Source of the DNA: a virus
IMG/VR virus record: IMGVR_UViG_3300044843_000700
Span: 64,001 to 122,232 of that record
DNA length: 58,232 nucleotides
Strand: one strand, 5' to 3'
The position numbers and the translations under genes are program-made. Below are positions 1 to 9,448 of the stretch, in pieces. Below the pieces are notes generated by a model. That model was given only the letters and a program-made list of their open reading frames with translations, was not told the DNA's origin and searched no databases. Positions within the stretch are counted from its first letter, which is position 1. Each line of letters begins with the position of its first letter.

Positions 1-1398
1 GATAACTGGTACTTCTTCCTGGCCAACAACTACTATGACTTCCTATCTCGAGTAACATGCATTAAGCCGATTAATAAGAACGGTGCCATGATATTCTTTG
101 AGACAGAAAGTCCTGTGCAGTTCTTAGGGGTAGATCAGCTTCAGACAGATGCTGGAACAAAACTTACAATTGGTGACGGAGGTCTCTTCTCTCAACCTCT
201 TCAGAATATTCTGAATGCAGATCGTCCGTATGAGTATGGATCTTGCCAAGATCGTTTAAGCGTAATCAACACGCCGGTTGGTGTGTACTGGATTAGCCAA
301 AACCAAGGTAAGATCTTCAACATGCAAGGAGGTCTTAAAGAGATCTCTATGCAAGATCTCAAATGGTGGTTTGCTCAGTATTTACCTTATAAGCTTCTTG
401 AGCAGTTCCCTACTTTCGAGTTGAAGGAAAATCCCGTTATTGGTATCGGTTGTCAATCGATCTACGATAACGAGAATAACATAGTGTACTTCTGCAAGAG
501 AGACTTTATAGTCAGAACAGATCTTCCTCCGGGTACTACAGTAACTTATACTGGTAGAGACAACTTCCTTGTAAACGGGATGTTGCCAATAAAGCTTGGA
601 GATCCTAACTATTTTGAGGATGCATCCTGGACCGCAAGCTTTGATCCTAAAACAGGCGCATGGTTAAGCTGGCATGACTGGCATCCTAATCTTTGTTTAC
701 CAGGTAAGAATACATTCATGACGATCATGAATGATCATTCCAATCCTGCGCGTGCAAACGGTATATGGATCCATAACTTACGTTGTGATAGCTACTGTAA
801 CTACTATGATGTGGATTATCCGTTTGAGGTGGAATACATGGTGCACACCGTACAGACTGTAAACAGTCTTCGTTCCATTGAGTATATCATGGAGGTGTAT
901 CGCTATGCTCAAAATTGTCACGATCGTTTCCACGTTCTGGATTTCAACTTCGATGAGGCTGTTATCTATAACACAGAACAGTGTTCAGGATTACTGAGAC
1001 TTAATCTGACACCTAAGAACAATGCTCCTATGATTGTCCAATATCCTCAGGTAAACCCTACGTTTATCGAGATACTGTACAGCAAAGAAGAACAGAAGTA
1101 TCGCTTTAACCAGTTCTGGGATATCACAGATTCTCGCGGCGAGTTTCCGATCGGTTCTCCTTATCCACCTCCAACACCAAACGTTGGTACGTTTGCTGAA
1201 AGGATGATATGGAATACTGCAGCTAACGGTTATGTGCGCAACCTCAATCCGAATAATCTTAACTATTCTAAGGACCCTCTGCAACGTAAGAAGTTCAGGC
1301 ATTACGTAAATTTTGTACTTTTGCGTAGAAGGGTTTCTGGCGATAGAAAGATGCTGGTGATGATTGCGAATAACAAGAACCTTCTTTCCCCTAGATAA
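1..1398 (+). CDS. Tail-end structural protein, muzzle-like (5' partial)
   Basis: The frame is open from the first base of the window, so the gene starts upstream and at least 465 residues of its C-terminal part are seen. The product is rich in aromatic residues, Asn and Pro, has no membrane segment, and reads like a beta-rich phage structural protein. Its place directly before the ~820-residue virion proteins and the giant RNA-polymerase proteins matches the muzzle/tail-end protein of crAss-like phages; this assignment rests on position and sequence style, not on a diagnostic motif. Its TAA stop shares one A with the next ATG (TAATG), so the two genes are probably translationally coupled. It could instead be another tail-tube or stabilisation protein. 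Confidence 0.7.
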   Translation, partial: DNWYFFLANNYYDFLSRVTCIKPINKNGAMIFFETESPVQFLGVDQLQTDAGTKLTIGDGGLFSQPLQNILNADRPYEYGSCQDRLSVINTPVGVYWISQNQGKIFNMQGGLKEISMQDLKWWFAQYLPYKLLEQFPTFELKENPVIGIGCQSIYDNENNIVYFCKRDFIVRTDLPPGTTVTYTGRDNFLVNGMLPIKLGDPNYFEDASWTASFDPKTGAWLSWHDWHPNLCLPGKNTFMTIMNDHSNPARANGIWIHNLRCDSYCNYYDVDYPFEVEYMVHTVQTVNSLRSIEYIMEVYRYAQNCHDRFHVLDFNFDEAVIYNTEQCSGLLRLNLTPKNNAPMIVQYPQVNPTFIEILYSKEEQKYRFNQFWDITDSRGEFPIGSPYPPPTPNVGTFAERMIWNTAANGYVRNLNPNNLNYSKDPLQRKKFRHYVNFVLLRRRVSGDRKMLVMIANNKNLLSPR

Positions 1399-3863
1399 TG
1401 ATGAATATTGCCCACATATCAGCTCTTATTCCTACCCAGAATTTAGCGGGTAAGGATCGCAAGACTATTGATAGTCTTAAACAAGCTATCATGAGAGGTG
1501 ATTACATCGAACCTATCCAAGTAGAAAACAGCAAGAATGGTCCAGCCATTAAAGACGGGCATCACCGTTATCTTGCATACAAAGAGATGGGTATAACTGA
1601 TATTCCGGTAGAGGAGTATAAACGAGGCGGTGCACTTAAACGTCAACCTAAGGGAAAAACATCAAAGAACATACAGTCGAGTATCAACGAGATTCTCTTC
1701 AAGAGAAACGAGATGATCTTCGGCCCGTCTGGTAAGAAATATTTTAAGCCTTTCCTCGAAGGAGGAGAAAACGACAAGCCTATGAAAAAGAACATAAGTA
1801 CTAAGGAGTTAGGGTTCCCTCAGCAACCTACAGCTCAACAATTTTATGAGAGAGGTTATGTGCCAAACTCTCCAGTAGGATTTTATATGCATGGTGGTAT
1901 GAACACCAACATGATTGCTTTTCCTCAACAGCCAGATGCTGCACACTTCTTCAGCGGATTCCCATGGGATCCTAAGTTCAAACAAGGAGGAATGCCTTGC
2001 TTTGAATGTGGTGGTGCACATATGGATCAAGGTGGATCTATTTTCGGCTACGGAAATTTCCCTGCTACACAATATGGTGGCAATGTGGGAATGAACGAAG
2101 CTGATGATGACATGCTTGAAATGTACAAGAAAGGTGGAAACTGGATCCAGGCTGCTAACAAGAAGATGAAAGCTAAAGGTACTAAAGGAGCTTTCACTGA
2201 ATATTGTGGTGGTAAAGTAACTGAAGCGTGTATTCAGAGAGGGCTGAATTCACCGGATCCTACAATTCGCAAAAGAGCTGCTTTCGCTAAAGCTATGCAC
2301 AAGATTCGCAAAGCTGATGGTGGAGAGTCTCCTCAAGGGTACAATATGGACAACGTTCTTGATAGCAACAATAATGCTTTCAAGGCTTTCTTGGCTGATA
2401 ATACCATGAGTGCTTTACAGAACGAAGTAGAGCAAGAGATATTCGATATGGGTGGTAACAACTTCAACTACGCTAATCAAGACAAGTTGAACTATGCTAA
2501 CCAGATGATGGATCAAATGAACGAGCGTGGTCAGATGATCAACCAGAACTTCTGGGGACAAACTGCTAACATGCTTGGCAACATGAGAGCATTTGATGAA
2601 GGAGGTTCTAATGCTGCTCCTGCAAACACTCCTTCTTATTTGACCAAGGAAGATCTTGAGAAGTACTTCCAAGAAAAGTTTGGTCAACAACAGCAACAGT
2701 ATGGATATCCTCAAGGTTATGGATATGGTCAACCGGTTTCTTATTACCGCGGTCAAGGAATGCAAGGATACTTTCCTATGAATCCTATGGGTCCTTACTA
2801 CAAGACTAAATTCAAAGGCTGGAGTAATGTACCAACTACCTATGGTGTGCCTCAACAATACGCAGGAATGATGTCAGGTGCTCCTGCAACTTCTGGTCAG
2901 ATGACAGAAGATCAAATGAAAGAGTATCAAAAGTACTGGGCTGATCGCGGAGTAAATGCTGAGATAAGCCAGGATGTTAAACGCGGCTTACTCGGCAAAT
3001 GGCTTGGTCCAAGACGTGTTCAAACAAGCGTTAAGTTTTCTATGATGCCTGGTCAAAATCCTGGTGTTACAAGTCCCTCTCAACAACAGCAGCAAAATAT
3101 TCAACCGGTTTCTCAGAATCCGGCTCAGAATACTCAGAGCAACTTCAGCAATTACCCTACAACAACCGATCAGCAAGGTGGATACGATTTCCTACAGATA
3201 GGATCTACTCCTGTGAATAAGGAACAATTCATGCAAGGTAAGATCAACCAAGATCTTCAGATGATGAATCCTAATGTTCCTGCTGTGGTTCCAGCTCCTC
3301 AGTCTGGAATTCCTTATGCGGAGCCTAATATGATGACTGCTCCAGAAGGTTGGAACAAGTATGGAGGATTGAACATGTTTGCAAATGGTGGTACAGAACC
3401 CGGTTTAAATACAGCTGGTCCTCTTGAATGGGGATTCAATACTGTAGAAAAGCGTAAGATGGGCTTTGCTCCGGGTACTGCAGATTGGATGGTAGGAGCT
3501 GAATATGCCGGCGCTAATCTTCTTGGTAATGTTCTTGGTGCTAATCGCAGTGAGAAAAAAGCTATGGAAGAGTGGATGCGTTCAAAACAAGGCGCAGATG
3601 CTAATTACTATGCAATGCAGATGGACAAAGGTGATCATACAAAAGATGTGTATGGTACAGACACCTTAATGCCGGATCAGATCGGAGTAAAAGTAGAACC
3701 ATGGGCAATGGGTCAGTTCCAAGGAAACCGTGGTGATGCATATTACCAGGGTAAATATGGGGGAGCTTTCATGGCTCAAGGTGGAGCTACTGAAACTTAT
3801 ATGACAGACGAAGAAATCAAACAATTCATGGCCATGGGAGGTCGTGTAGAATTCCTTGACTAA
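1398..3863 (+). CDS. Virion protein with N-terminal ParB-like domain and Gly-Gly repeats
   Basis: The 821-residue product starts with a ParB/sulfiredoxin-like fold (about residues 4-75), including the signature DGHHRYLAYKEMG and a preceding PIQV strand. A second module at about 247-304 has a CGGKVTEACI motif followed by RKRAAFAKAM. The rest is low-complexity Gln/Asn/Tyr/Pro/Met sequence punctuated by at least ten short motifs ending in Gly-Gly (FLEGG, YMHGG, FKQGG, MDQGG, FDEGG). The gene sits between the muzzle-like gene and another ~820-residue virion protein, so a packaged cargo or structural role is likely. The ParB-like domain may bind or act on DNA or a nucleotide; its activity is unknown. 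The double ATG at the start overlaps the previous stop. Confidence 0.75.
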   Translation: MMNIAHISALIPTQNLAGKDRKTIDSLKQAIMRGDYIEPIQVENSKNGPAIKDGHHRYLAYKEMGITDIPVEEYKRGGALKRQPKGKTSKNIQSSINEILFKRNEMIFGPSGKKYFKPFLEGGENDKPMKKNISTKELGFPQQPTAQQFYERGYVPNSPVGFYMHGGMNTNMIAFPQQPDAAHFFSGFPWDPKFKQGGMPCFECGGAHMDQGGSIFGYGNFPATQYGGNVGMNEADDDMLEMYKKGGNWIQAANKKMKAKGTKGAFTEYCGGKVTEACIQRGLNSPDPTIRKRAAFAKAMHKIRKADGGESPQGYNMDNVLDSNNNAFKAFLADNTMSALQNEVEQEIFDMGGNNFNYANQDKLNYANQMMDQMNERGQMINQNFWGQTANMLGNMRAFDEGGSNAAPANTPSYLTKEDLEKYFQEKFGQQQQQYGYPQGYGYGQPVSYYRGQGMQGYFPMNPMGPYYKTKFKGWSNVPTTYGVPQQYAGMMSGAPATSGQMTEDQMKEYQKYWADRGVNAEISQDVKRGLLGKWLGPRRVQTSVKFSMMPGQNPGVTSPSQQQQQNIQPVSQNPAQNTQSNFSNYPTTTDQQGGYDFLQIGSTPVNKEQFMQGKINQDLQMMNPNVPAVVPAPQSGIPYAEPNMMTAPEGWNKYGGLNMFANGGTEPGLNTAGPLEWGFNTVEKRKMGFAPGTADWMVGAEYAGANLLGNVLGANRSEKKAMEEWMRSKQGADANYYAMQMDKGDHTKDVYGTDTLMPDQIGVKVEPWAMGQFQGNRGDAYYQGKYGGAFMAQGGATETYMTDEEIKQFMAMGGRVEFLD

Positions 3864-3864
3864 C

Positions 3865-6318
3865 ATGAAGAGACGCGTAAAAATAGTAGCCATGCCTAAA
3901 GCTCAGTCTGGGCTGGAGACAAAATTGACAGCAGGATTAGGGTTTAATGCTAATCAGCTGAACTGGCCAATCCAGGCTGGAGAATTTTCTGCGCCGAATG
4001 TTTCGGTGAAAAAAGTTCTTGAGCCTACAGATTGGGACAATGCCAACTTGGAAGCAGAAAAAGGTGAGACCGTGGTAACGGATCTTAATCATGATGGTAT
4101 TCCGCAGCATTTTAAAATTGGCGGGAAGCGTCACTCTGAAGGAGGCACCCCCCTTAATCTTCCTCCTGATTCTTTCATCTTCTCTCGTGATAAAAGCATG
4201 AAGATAAAGAATGAGGACATCTTGAAGATGTTTGGTAAAAAGGAGAAACGCGGAGGATTCACTCCTGCCGATATTGCTAAACAGTACGACATAAACGAGT
4301 ACAGAAAAGTACTTGCAGATCCGGATTCTGACGATTTACAGCGTGAGACTGCTGAGATGATGATTGCTAATTACAATCTCAAGCTCGGTAAGCTTGCTCT
4401 CGCTCAAGAATCTCTGAAGGGCTTTCCTCAAGGAATTCCGCAGATTGCGATGCCCTACCTCGAAAACATGGGTATGAACCCAGAAGACTTTGTGCAAACA
4501 CAAGGTGAAAAGGATGAATCTGGTGAAGGAGATATGGCTCGTTATGGTAAGGAAGTTTTACCAAAGGCTCAACTGGGACGCCATCGCGTACGTATTATTC
4601 CGCCAGCTGGTGGATTTATGTATCCGATGAATCCAGGTTATGGTTACGGATACCCTGTAGAACAACAGCCTCAAGTTAATGTTACGCAAAGTACTACAGT
4701 TACCAAGAAACAAGAAATACCGAAAGACGCTCTAGTTATAAAGCGTAGCGATTATAAAACCGAAGAAGAGTACATTGCTGCTCGTGATAAGGCTTACAAA
4801 GAATCCCAAGGTAAACCAGTGTATACTCAGGGTTCAGATGGTAAGTATTACAGTGTAGGCACCAAACAATCTCAGATCGATGAGCAAAAGCATGTTCAGT
4901 TGATTCAAGACAGATTCTCGGATCCTGCTGTTCAACAAGCTCTTTATGACCGGACAATGGCTGCTGTAAAGGATAAGAAGAATCGCGGACGTGACATGGG
5001 CTTCTCCGAAAAAGAACTCGAGGAACTAGGACCACAGGGTCTGGCTAATCAGTTCATCGAGATGCAGACTCGTAACGTAAAGACTGGATACCTTATGGCA
5101 AATGAAGGCATCAGTTATGACTGCTTTGATAATACTACCGGTAAGAGACTAGACAAATGTAAGGACAAGGTTCCTTACACAAGTTTGGATGATATGTTTG
5201 CTAAAATTGGTGTGGGTGGACCAAAAGATAAAAAATCAGTAGGTTTTCAGCAAGCTGCCTATATTGGTTACCGAGATCTTCTTAAAGATCGCGATGCCGG
5301 TAAAATCGAGGATGAAAATCTGAAGGCTACACTTAAGCCTTTCAACATAAATTTCCAGGGAGTAAAAGATGAGGAGGGTGTTGACGTAGGTAAACAGATC
5401 TCTAAGATCGATACCTATTACACCAACACTACAACTGGTCAGATGGCCGGTATTGATCTCAATGAGATCGGGGAAAATCTTGTCCCGGAAACAGAAGAAG
5501 AGCAGAAGAAGCAGCAGGCTATAAAACACATGGGGCCTGAATATGTAGAAGAGAAAAATGCTCCTTGGTGGCTTCAAGATATTATTCGTACAGCAGGAGC
5601 CTTTGGCGATGCTATGCGTGTTAAAAAGTACATGCCTTGGCAAGCTACTCCAGCTGTTTATTTACCAGATGCAGTGCTTGCTGATCCTAATCGAGAGCTT
5701 GCAGCTAATGCTGAACAAGCAAATATCATGGCGCAAAACCTGGCAGCTTTCTCCGGACCAAAAGCTCTTTCTTCAAGAAGCTCTCAGATCCAAGGTCAGG
5801 CTGCTAAGAATGCTGCAGATATCCTTAGTCGTTATGCAAACATGAATGTTGGCACAGTTAACAATGTTGAAATGGCCAAGGCTAATATCATGAATCAAGC
5901 AGCTCAAAACCGTGCAGGTTTAGCTACCCAGCTTTATGATAAGAATGTGATCGCCAATCAACAGTTTGATAATGCGAAGAACCTTGCTCGCCAGAATCTT
6001 CGTCAAGCTTACATTGATGCTATCACAAACAAGGAGATGACCTATAACCTGAACCAGCTCTTCCCTCAGTATGCAGTGCATCCGGAATGGGGAGGCGGAA
6101 TTGAGTTTACTAAAGGTCGTCCTGTTACTCCTACTGATCCTAGCAGTCAAGAAGCTGCTCTGAACAAGTACAAAACATATCGTCATCAGCTACCTGGTGT
6201 TGACGATAATACTATCTGGAATCTGGTGAAGTCTGATATGGGACAGGGAACTGCCGGTGAAGGTAATGCTGATATGAATTACCTGAAGATGCTGATGGCT
6301 TCTCAAGGACAGATGTAA
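3865..6318 (+). CDS. Large virion protein with GGKRHSEGG motif
   Basis: The open frame could begin at a TTG at 3856, but the ATG at 3865, just after the previous stop, is the better start and gives 817 residues. At about residues 50-110 there is a motif seen in many large Bacteroidota-phage virion proteins: a glutamate-rich strand, then GGKRHSEGGTPLNLPP and a Ser-Phe-Ile-Phe-Ser strand. The middle is charged and probably helical, the C-terminal third is Ala/Asn/Gln-rich and helical. No catalytic motif or membrane segment is seen. It is likely a packaged cargo or ejection protein, by position between virion genes; the function itself is not recognised. Confidence 0.75.
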   Translation: MKRRVKIVAMPKAQSGLETKLTAGLGFNANQLNWPIQAGEFSAPNVSVKKVLEPTDWDNANLEAEKGETVVTDLNHDGIPQHFKIGGKRHSEGGTPLNLPPDSFIFSRDKSMKIKNEDILKMFGKKEKRGGFTPADIAKQYDINEYRKVLADPDSDDLQRETAEMMIANYNLKLGKLALAQESLKGFPQGIPQIAMPYLENMGMNPEDFVQTQGEKDESGEGDMARYGKEVLPKAQLGRHRVRIIPPAGGFMYPMNPGYGYGYPVEQQPQVNVTQSTTVTKKQEIPKDALVIKRSDYKTEEEYIAARDKAYKESQGKPVYTQGSDGKYYSVGTKQSQIDEQKHVQLIQDRFSDPAVQQALYDRTMAAVKDKKNRGRDMGFSEKELEELGPQGLANQFIEMQTRNVKTGYLMANEGISYDCFDNTTGKRLDKCKDKVPYTSLDDMFAKIGVGGPKDKKSVGFQQAAYIGYRDLLKDRDAGKIEDENLKATLKPFNINFQGVKDEEGVDVGKQISKIDTYYTNTTTGQMAGIDLNEIGENLVPETEEEQKKQQAIKHMGPEYVEEKNAPWWLQDIIRTAGAFGDAMRVKKYMPWQATPAVYLPDAVLADPNRELAANAEQANIMAQNLAAFSGPKALSSRSSQIQGQAAKNAADILSRYANMNVGTVNNVEMAKANIMNQAAQNRAGLATQLYDKNVIANQQFDNAKNLARQNLRQAYIDAITNKEMTYNLNQLFPQYAVHPEWGGGIEFTKGRPVTPTDPSSQEAALNKYKTYRHQLPGVDDNTIWNLVKSDMGQGTAGEGNADMNYLKMLMASQGQM

Positions 6319-6323
6319 AAAGT

Positions 6324-6342
6324 GTAAACCTCACAGGTTTAC
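6324..6342. promoter_or_regulatory. Perfect 8-bp dyad in intergenic gap
   Basis: GTAAACCT and AGGTTTAC form a perfect 8-bp inverted repeat around a 3-base spacer, in the only sizeable gap (62 bases) of the late operon. The half-site core TAAACCT recurs at 6344-6350. Downstream come an AT-rich stretch and TAATTTTA (6364-6371), one mismatch from the host -7 consensus TAnnTTTG, but no good -33 box. It may be an operator, a weak hairpin terminator or a processing site; there is no clear T-run after the hairpin. Confidence 0.45.
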
Positions 6343-6380
6343 TAAACCTATAAGATTTTTGTGTAATTTTAGCGCGTAAT

Positions 6381-9300
6381 ATGGCAACATACATTCAAGG
6401 AGTCACTGACTATTTACCCGTAATCCAGCCCTTCCAGCCGGACTACAATTTCCTGTCTAATGTTCTCCAGACTAAGCAAAGTCGATATGACGCAGCTCAC
6501 AAGCAATTGAGCAGTGTATATGGTACACTACTGAACTCACCGATGCTTCGTGATCAAAACATCAAGCGTCGTGAAGAATTCTTTAAAGCGATCGACCAGG
6601 ACATTCAAAGGATGTCAGGAATGGACTTATCCCTGCAGCAAAATCAAGATGCTGCCTTGAATGTGTTCAAAGGATTCTATGAGGACAAAGACATGGTGAA
6701 AGATATGCTTTGGACTAAGAACTATATGAGCGAACACTCTCGTGCAGAATCTTTCAAAGATTGTGTGGACCCGGAAAAGTGTGGAGGATCTTGGTGGGAA
6801 GGTGGAGTAAAAGCTCTTGATTATCGCGCACAAGAGTTTAAGATGGCTTCAGATAAAGAGGCCTTAAGTTTTGCTAATGCATCCTTTGTTCCAGCGCAAG
6901 ATCTCATGGGAAAAGCCATGAAAGCAGCTAAGGAATCGGGATTCTCTATAAAGTATGATGAAGTAAAAGGCGACTGGATTGTTACCACTAAGAATGGTTC
7001 TAAGATGGTTCAGCCTCTTGCAGAGTACTTCGTATCCAAATTTGGTAGTGATCCAAAGATGATGGATTACTATAAGACCAGCGCATATGTACAACGTAAG
7101 GATTGGGTGAATCAAAATCTAGCCAACTATGGTGATGAGAATGAAGCAAACCTTGCTTACGTGGCACAGATGTATTCTTCTACTCGTCCTGTAGTGGAAA
7201 GAGGTAAAGAAGAAGCTGATCAAGTAGCTGATGCAGCACGTAACGAAAGCGAGAAGATCGATCGTTACATTAAGCAAAACGGCTACATTCCTACCATGAA
7301 TTTTGCTAACCAGTGGAAGGATGTAAAGGATGAGCATGCGGTTGCAGTTCAGACCAAACAGGTATATGATGATGCCTATAACAAACTAGAAGCTCTTGGT
7401 TATAACAGAGACAACATTCGTTTCGTTGTTGACCAGATCGATGGTCTTGTAGGATTGAATATGCTTAAGGGAGCTTCTCTTAATGCTGCAAGCGCTTATG
7501 CTTCTCTTACGTCTGAGATGGAGATTAAGGCTAATCCTTATGCTTTGCAAGCAAAAGATCAAGCCTTCCAGCGTTCAATGAAACAAATGGACCAAGCATT
7601 CCAGCTTCAGATGAAGCAGATGGAATGGGAACGTGAAGATCGTGTTCGAGAAGAAGCGATGAAAAAGCTTGTTGGTGCCGGTGGAAATCTTATACCAAGT
7701 GTAGACAAGAGCGGGTGGTCCGCTACAGATGTTCAAGAAAAACTTCGCTCTCATAATGTAAACGTAGAGCAAAAGAATAAGCTTGCTGCAGAGATTGATG
7801 GTGCTAAGAAAGAAAAGGTTATCACTATTCTTACAGCAGCTCAAGAGGCTTATGCTAACGGATCTGCTAGCTATGGTGATTTAAGCTACATGCTTTTAAA
7901 AGCTTTCCGGGGAAGTAAGAGTGGAATTGATCCTGCAAAGTTCATCAAGAATGATCCTGCAGAGATGGCTAAGTTTAATAAGGCCTTAGAGGATGGTTCT
8001 ATCATGGTGAATATGTATGAGGCGCTTAATCCTTATGCAGATCCTAACTCTGCTTTAGGTGCTATCAACAAAGACTGGACTTCCGGTATTCAACCTAAGA
8101 TCAACCAGATTGACCAGAAGCTTAATGAGACTCGTCAGTTTTATGGAACGTTCGATAAGTGGCACAAGAAAGAAGTAGGCGACGTTGTTACCAATGCTAC
8201 TGTTGCCGAGCTTCGTAATAAAGGTAATGCTCTTGAGGCCGATGCTTTCCAGTTCATGTTTGATGGACTAAGTAAAGATGGATTCTATCCTAAGACTTCT
8301 TCAATAACAGATAATAGTCTTAGAGAAAGAGCTAGTCAATGGGCCCAGCAAAATCAAGACAAGTTTGAGTCAGAAATATCGATGACTGGACCTACAGGTA
8401 CCGTCAGTTACAAAGTTCCTCGTCTGAACGTAAAAGGTCAGCCGATGAGCAATGATCAGTATGAAAAAAGCAGCTACGATTTCTTTAACGCGCAGACAAA
8501 AGGTCTCCAAGATGTAGGTGTTATACAGAAAACAGCTTACCAAAAAGCATACGAGTTTGCTTTGACATCTATCACGAACAACGAAGATTCCTGGAGAACT
8601 AATTACAACATACATGGTAAAGCTTGGGATAATCCTAAGAGCCGAGAAGGTGGAAATGCTAAAGCTACAATGGCTGGAAGAGGTATTGTAGATGCTGCAG
8701 CACAGTCAACTATTACAGGAAATGTCATGATAGAGATGCTCGGAAACTACGAGAATCTTAAAGATGACGCTATTGTTGTTTATGGTAGCAATCTTGGCGC
8801 AAGTAAAGCTCTTGGAACAGATAAATCTGCTCAGGCTATATTCGAACAATGGGCTGCAGACTTCAGAAAAGGTTCTCCTTTAGACAAAAACGGACTACCT
8901 ACAGAAGACAACAGAGCTATTGCCAATTTTGAGATTGCTCGTATTGCAGGACAAGATCCTAATCTGATGGGATTCCGAATCAAGCCTGCATACTCTTGGG
9001 GTAAACAATACAGGTCTTCAGAAGGTAAATCTGATAAGCTTATCGACAACGATAAGTACACCGAAGAAGGTATTGTGGTTTACCTTCCTAAGAACAAAGT
9101 TCAAGGAAGCTTCATGAGAGGTAGTGAATACAACATGTATGACTTCATGATGGAGACAGATGGTCAACTTAAAGTAGATCGTCCAGGTGGTGGTAATGCT
9201 ACATTGACAATGATCAATGGTCAATATCACTTGACCACAGTTGTAGATGTAGTGAATCCGGATGGCACAAAATCCAAGATGAGCAATACTACAGTGCATG

Positions 9301-9440
9301 GTATGGATTTCGATTTACCAACCTTTGTTCAAACGTATCAGCAAGGTCTGGACTACCAAGCAATAGTTAATCAGCAGTCGTTATTCAACATTGCAGCACA
9401 AACAGGTACAAAAGATCCTAATCAAGTATTCAACCGTTAA
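6381..9440 (+). CDS. Large putative virion protein, 1019 aa
   Basis: The product has a soluble, helical composition. A Met/Gln/Glu-rich coiled-coil-like stretch lies around residues 390-425 (repeated MKQMD/MKQME segments), and Lys/Ala-rich helices follow. There is no signal peptide, membrane segment or recognised catalytic motif. It lies between the GGKRHSEGG-motif protein and the 1638-residue protein, in the block that in crAss-like phages encodes proteins packaged with the virion RNA polymerase, so a cargo or ejection role is inferred. The ATG follows a 62-base gap with a dyad, so this gene may start a new transcript. Confidence 0.72.
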   Translation: MATYIQGVTDYLPVIQPFQPDYNFLSNVLQTKQSRYDAAHKQLSSVYGTLLNSPMLRDQNIKRREEFFKAIDQDIQRMSGMDLSLQQNQDAALNVFKGFYEDKDMVKDMLWTKNYMSEHSRAESFKDCVDPEKCGGSWWEGGVKALDYRAQEFKMASDKEALSFANASFVPAQDLMGKAMKAAKESGFSIKYDEVKGDWIVTTKNGSKMVQPLAEYFVSKFGSDPKMMDYYKTSAYVQRKDWVNQNLANYGDENEANLAYVAQMYSSTRPVVERGKEEADQVADAARNESEKIDRYIKQNGYIPTMNFANQWKDVKDEHAVAVQTKQVYDDAYNKLEALGYNRDNIRFVVDQIDGLVGLNMLKGASLNAASAYASLTSEMEIKANPYALQAKDQAFQRSMKQMDQAFQLQMKQMEWEREDRVREEAMKKLVGAGGNLIPSVDKSGWSATDVQEKLRSHNVNVEQKNKLAAEIDGAKKEKVITILTAAQEAYANGSASYGDLSYMLLKAFRGSKSGIDPAKFIKNDPAEMAKFNKALEDGSIMVNMYEALNPYADPNSALGAINKDWTSGIQPKINQIDQKLNETRQFYGTFDKWHKKEVGDVVTNATVAELRNKGNALEADAFQFMFDGLSKDGFYPKTSSITDNSLRERASQWAQQNQDKFESEISMTGPTGTVSYKVPRLNVKGQPMSNDQYEKSSYDFFNAQTKGLQDVGVIQKTAYQKAYEFALTSITNNEDSWRTNYNIHGKAWDNPKSREGGNAKATMAGRGIVDAAAQSTITGNVMIEMLGNYENLKDDAIVVYGSNLGASKALGTDKSAQAIFEQWAADFRKGSPLDKNGLPTEDNRAIANFEIARIAGQDPNLMGFRIKPAYSWGKQYRSSEGKSDKLIDNDKYTEEGIVVYLPKNKVQGSFMRGSEYNMYDFMMETDGQLKVDRPGGGNATLTMINGQYHLTTVVDVVNPDGTKSKMSNTTVHGMDFDLPTFVQTYQQGLDYQAIVNQQSLFNIAAQTGTKDPNQVFNR

Positions 9441-9448
9441 TAGTCGTC

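Noticed and set aside
3856-3864. TTG start for the 817-residue virion protein
   Set aside because: It would overlap the previous gene's end, and an ATG directly after that stop (3865) is available.
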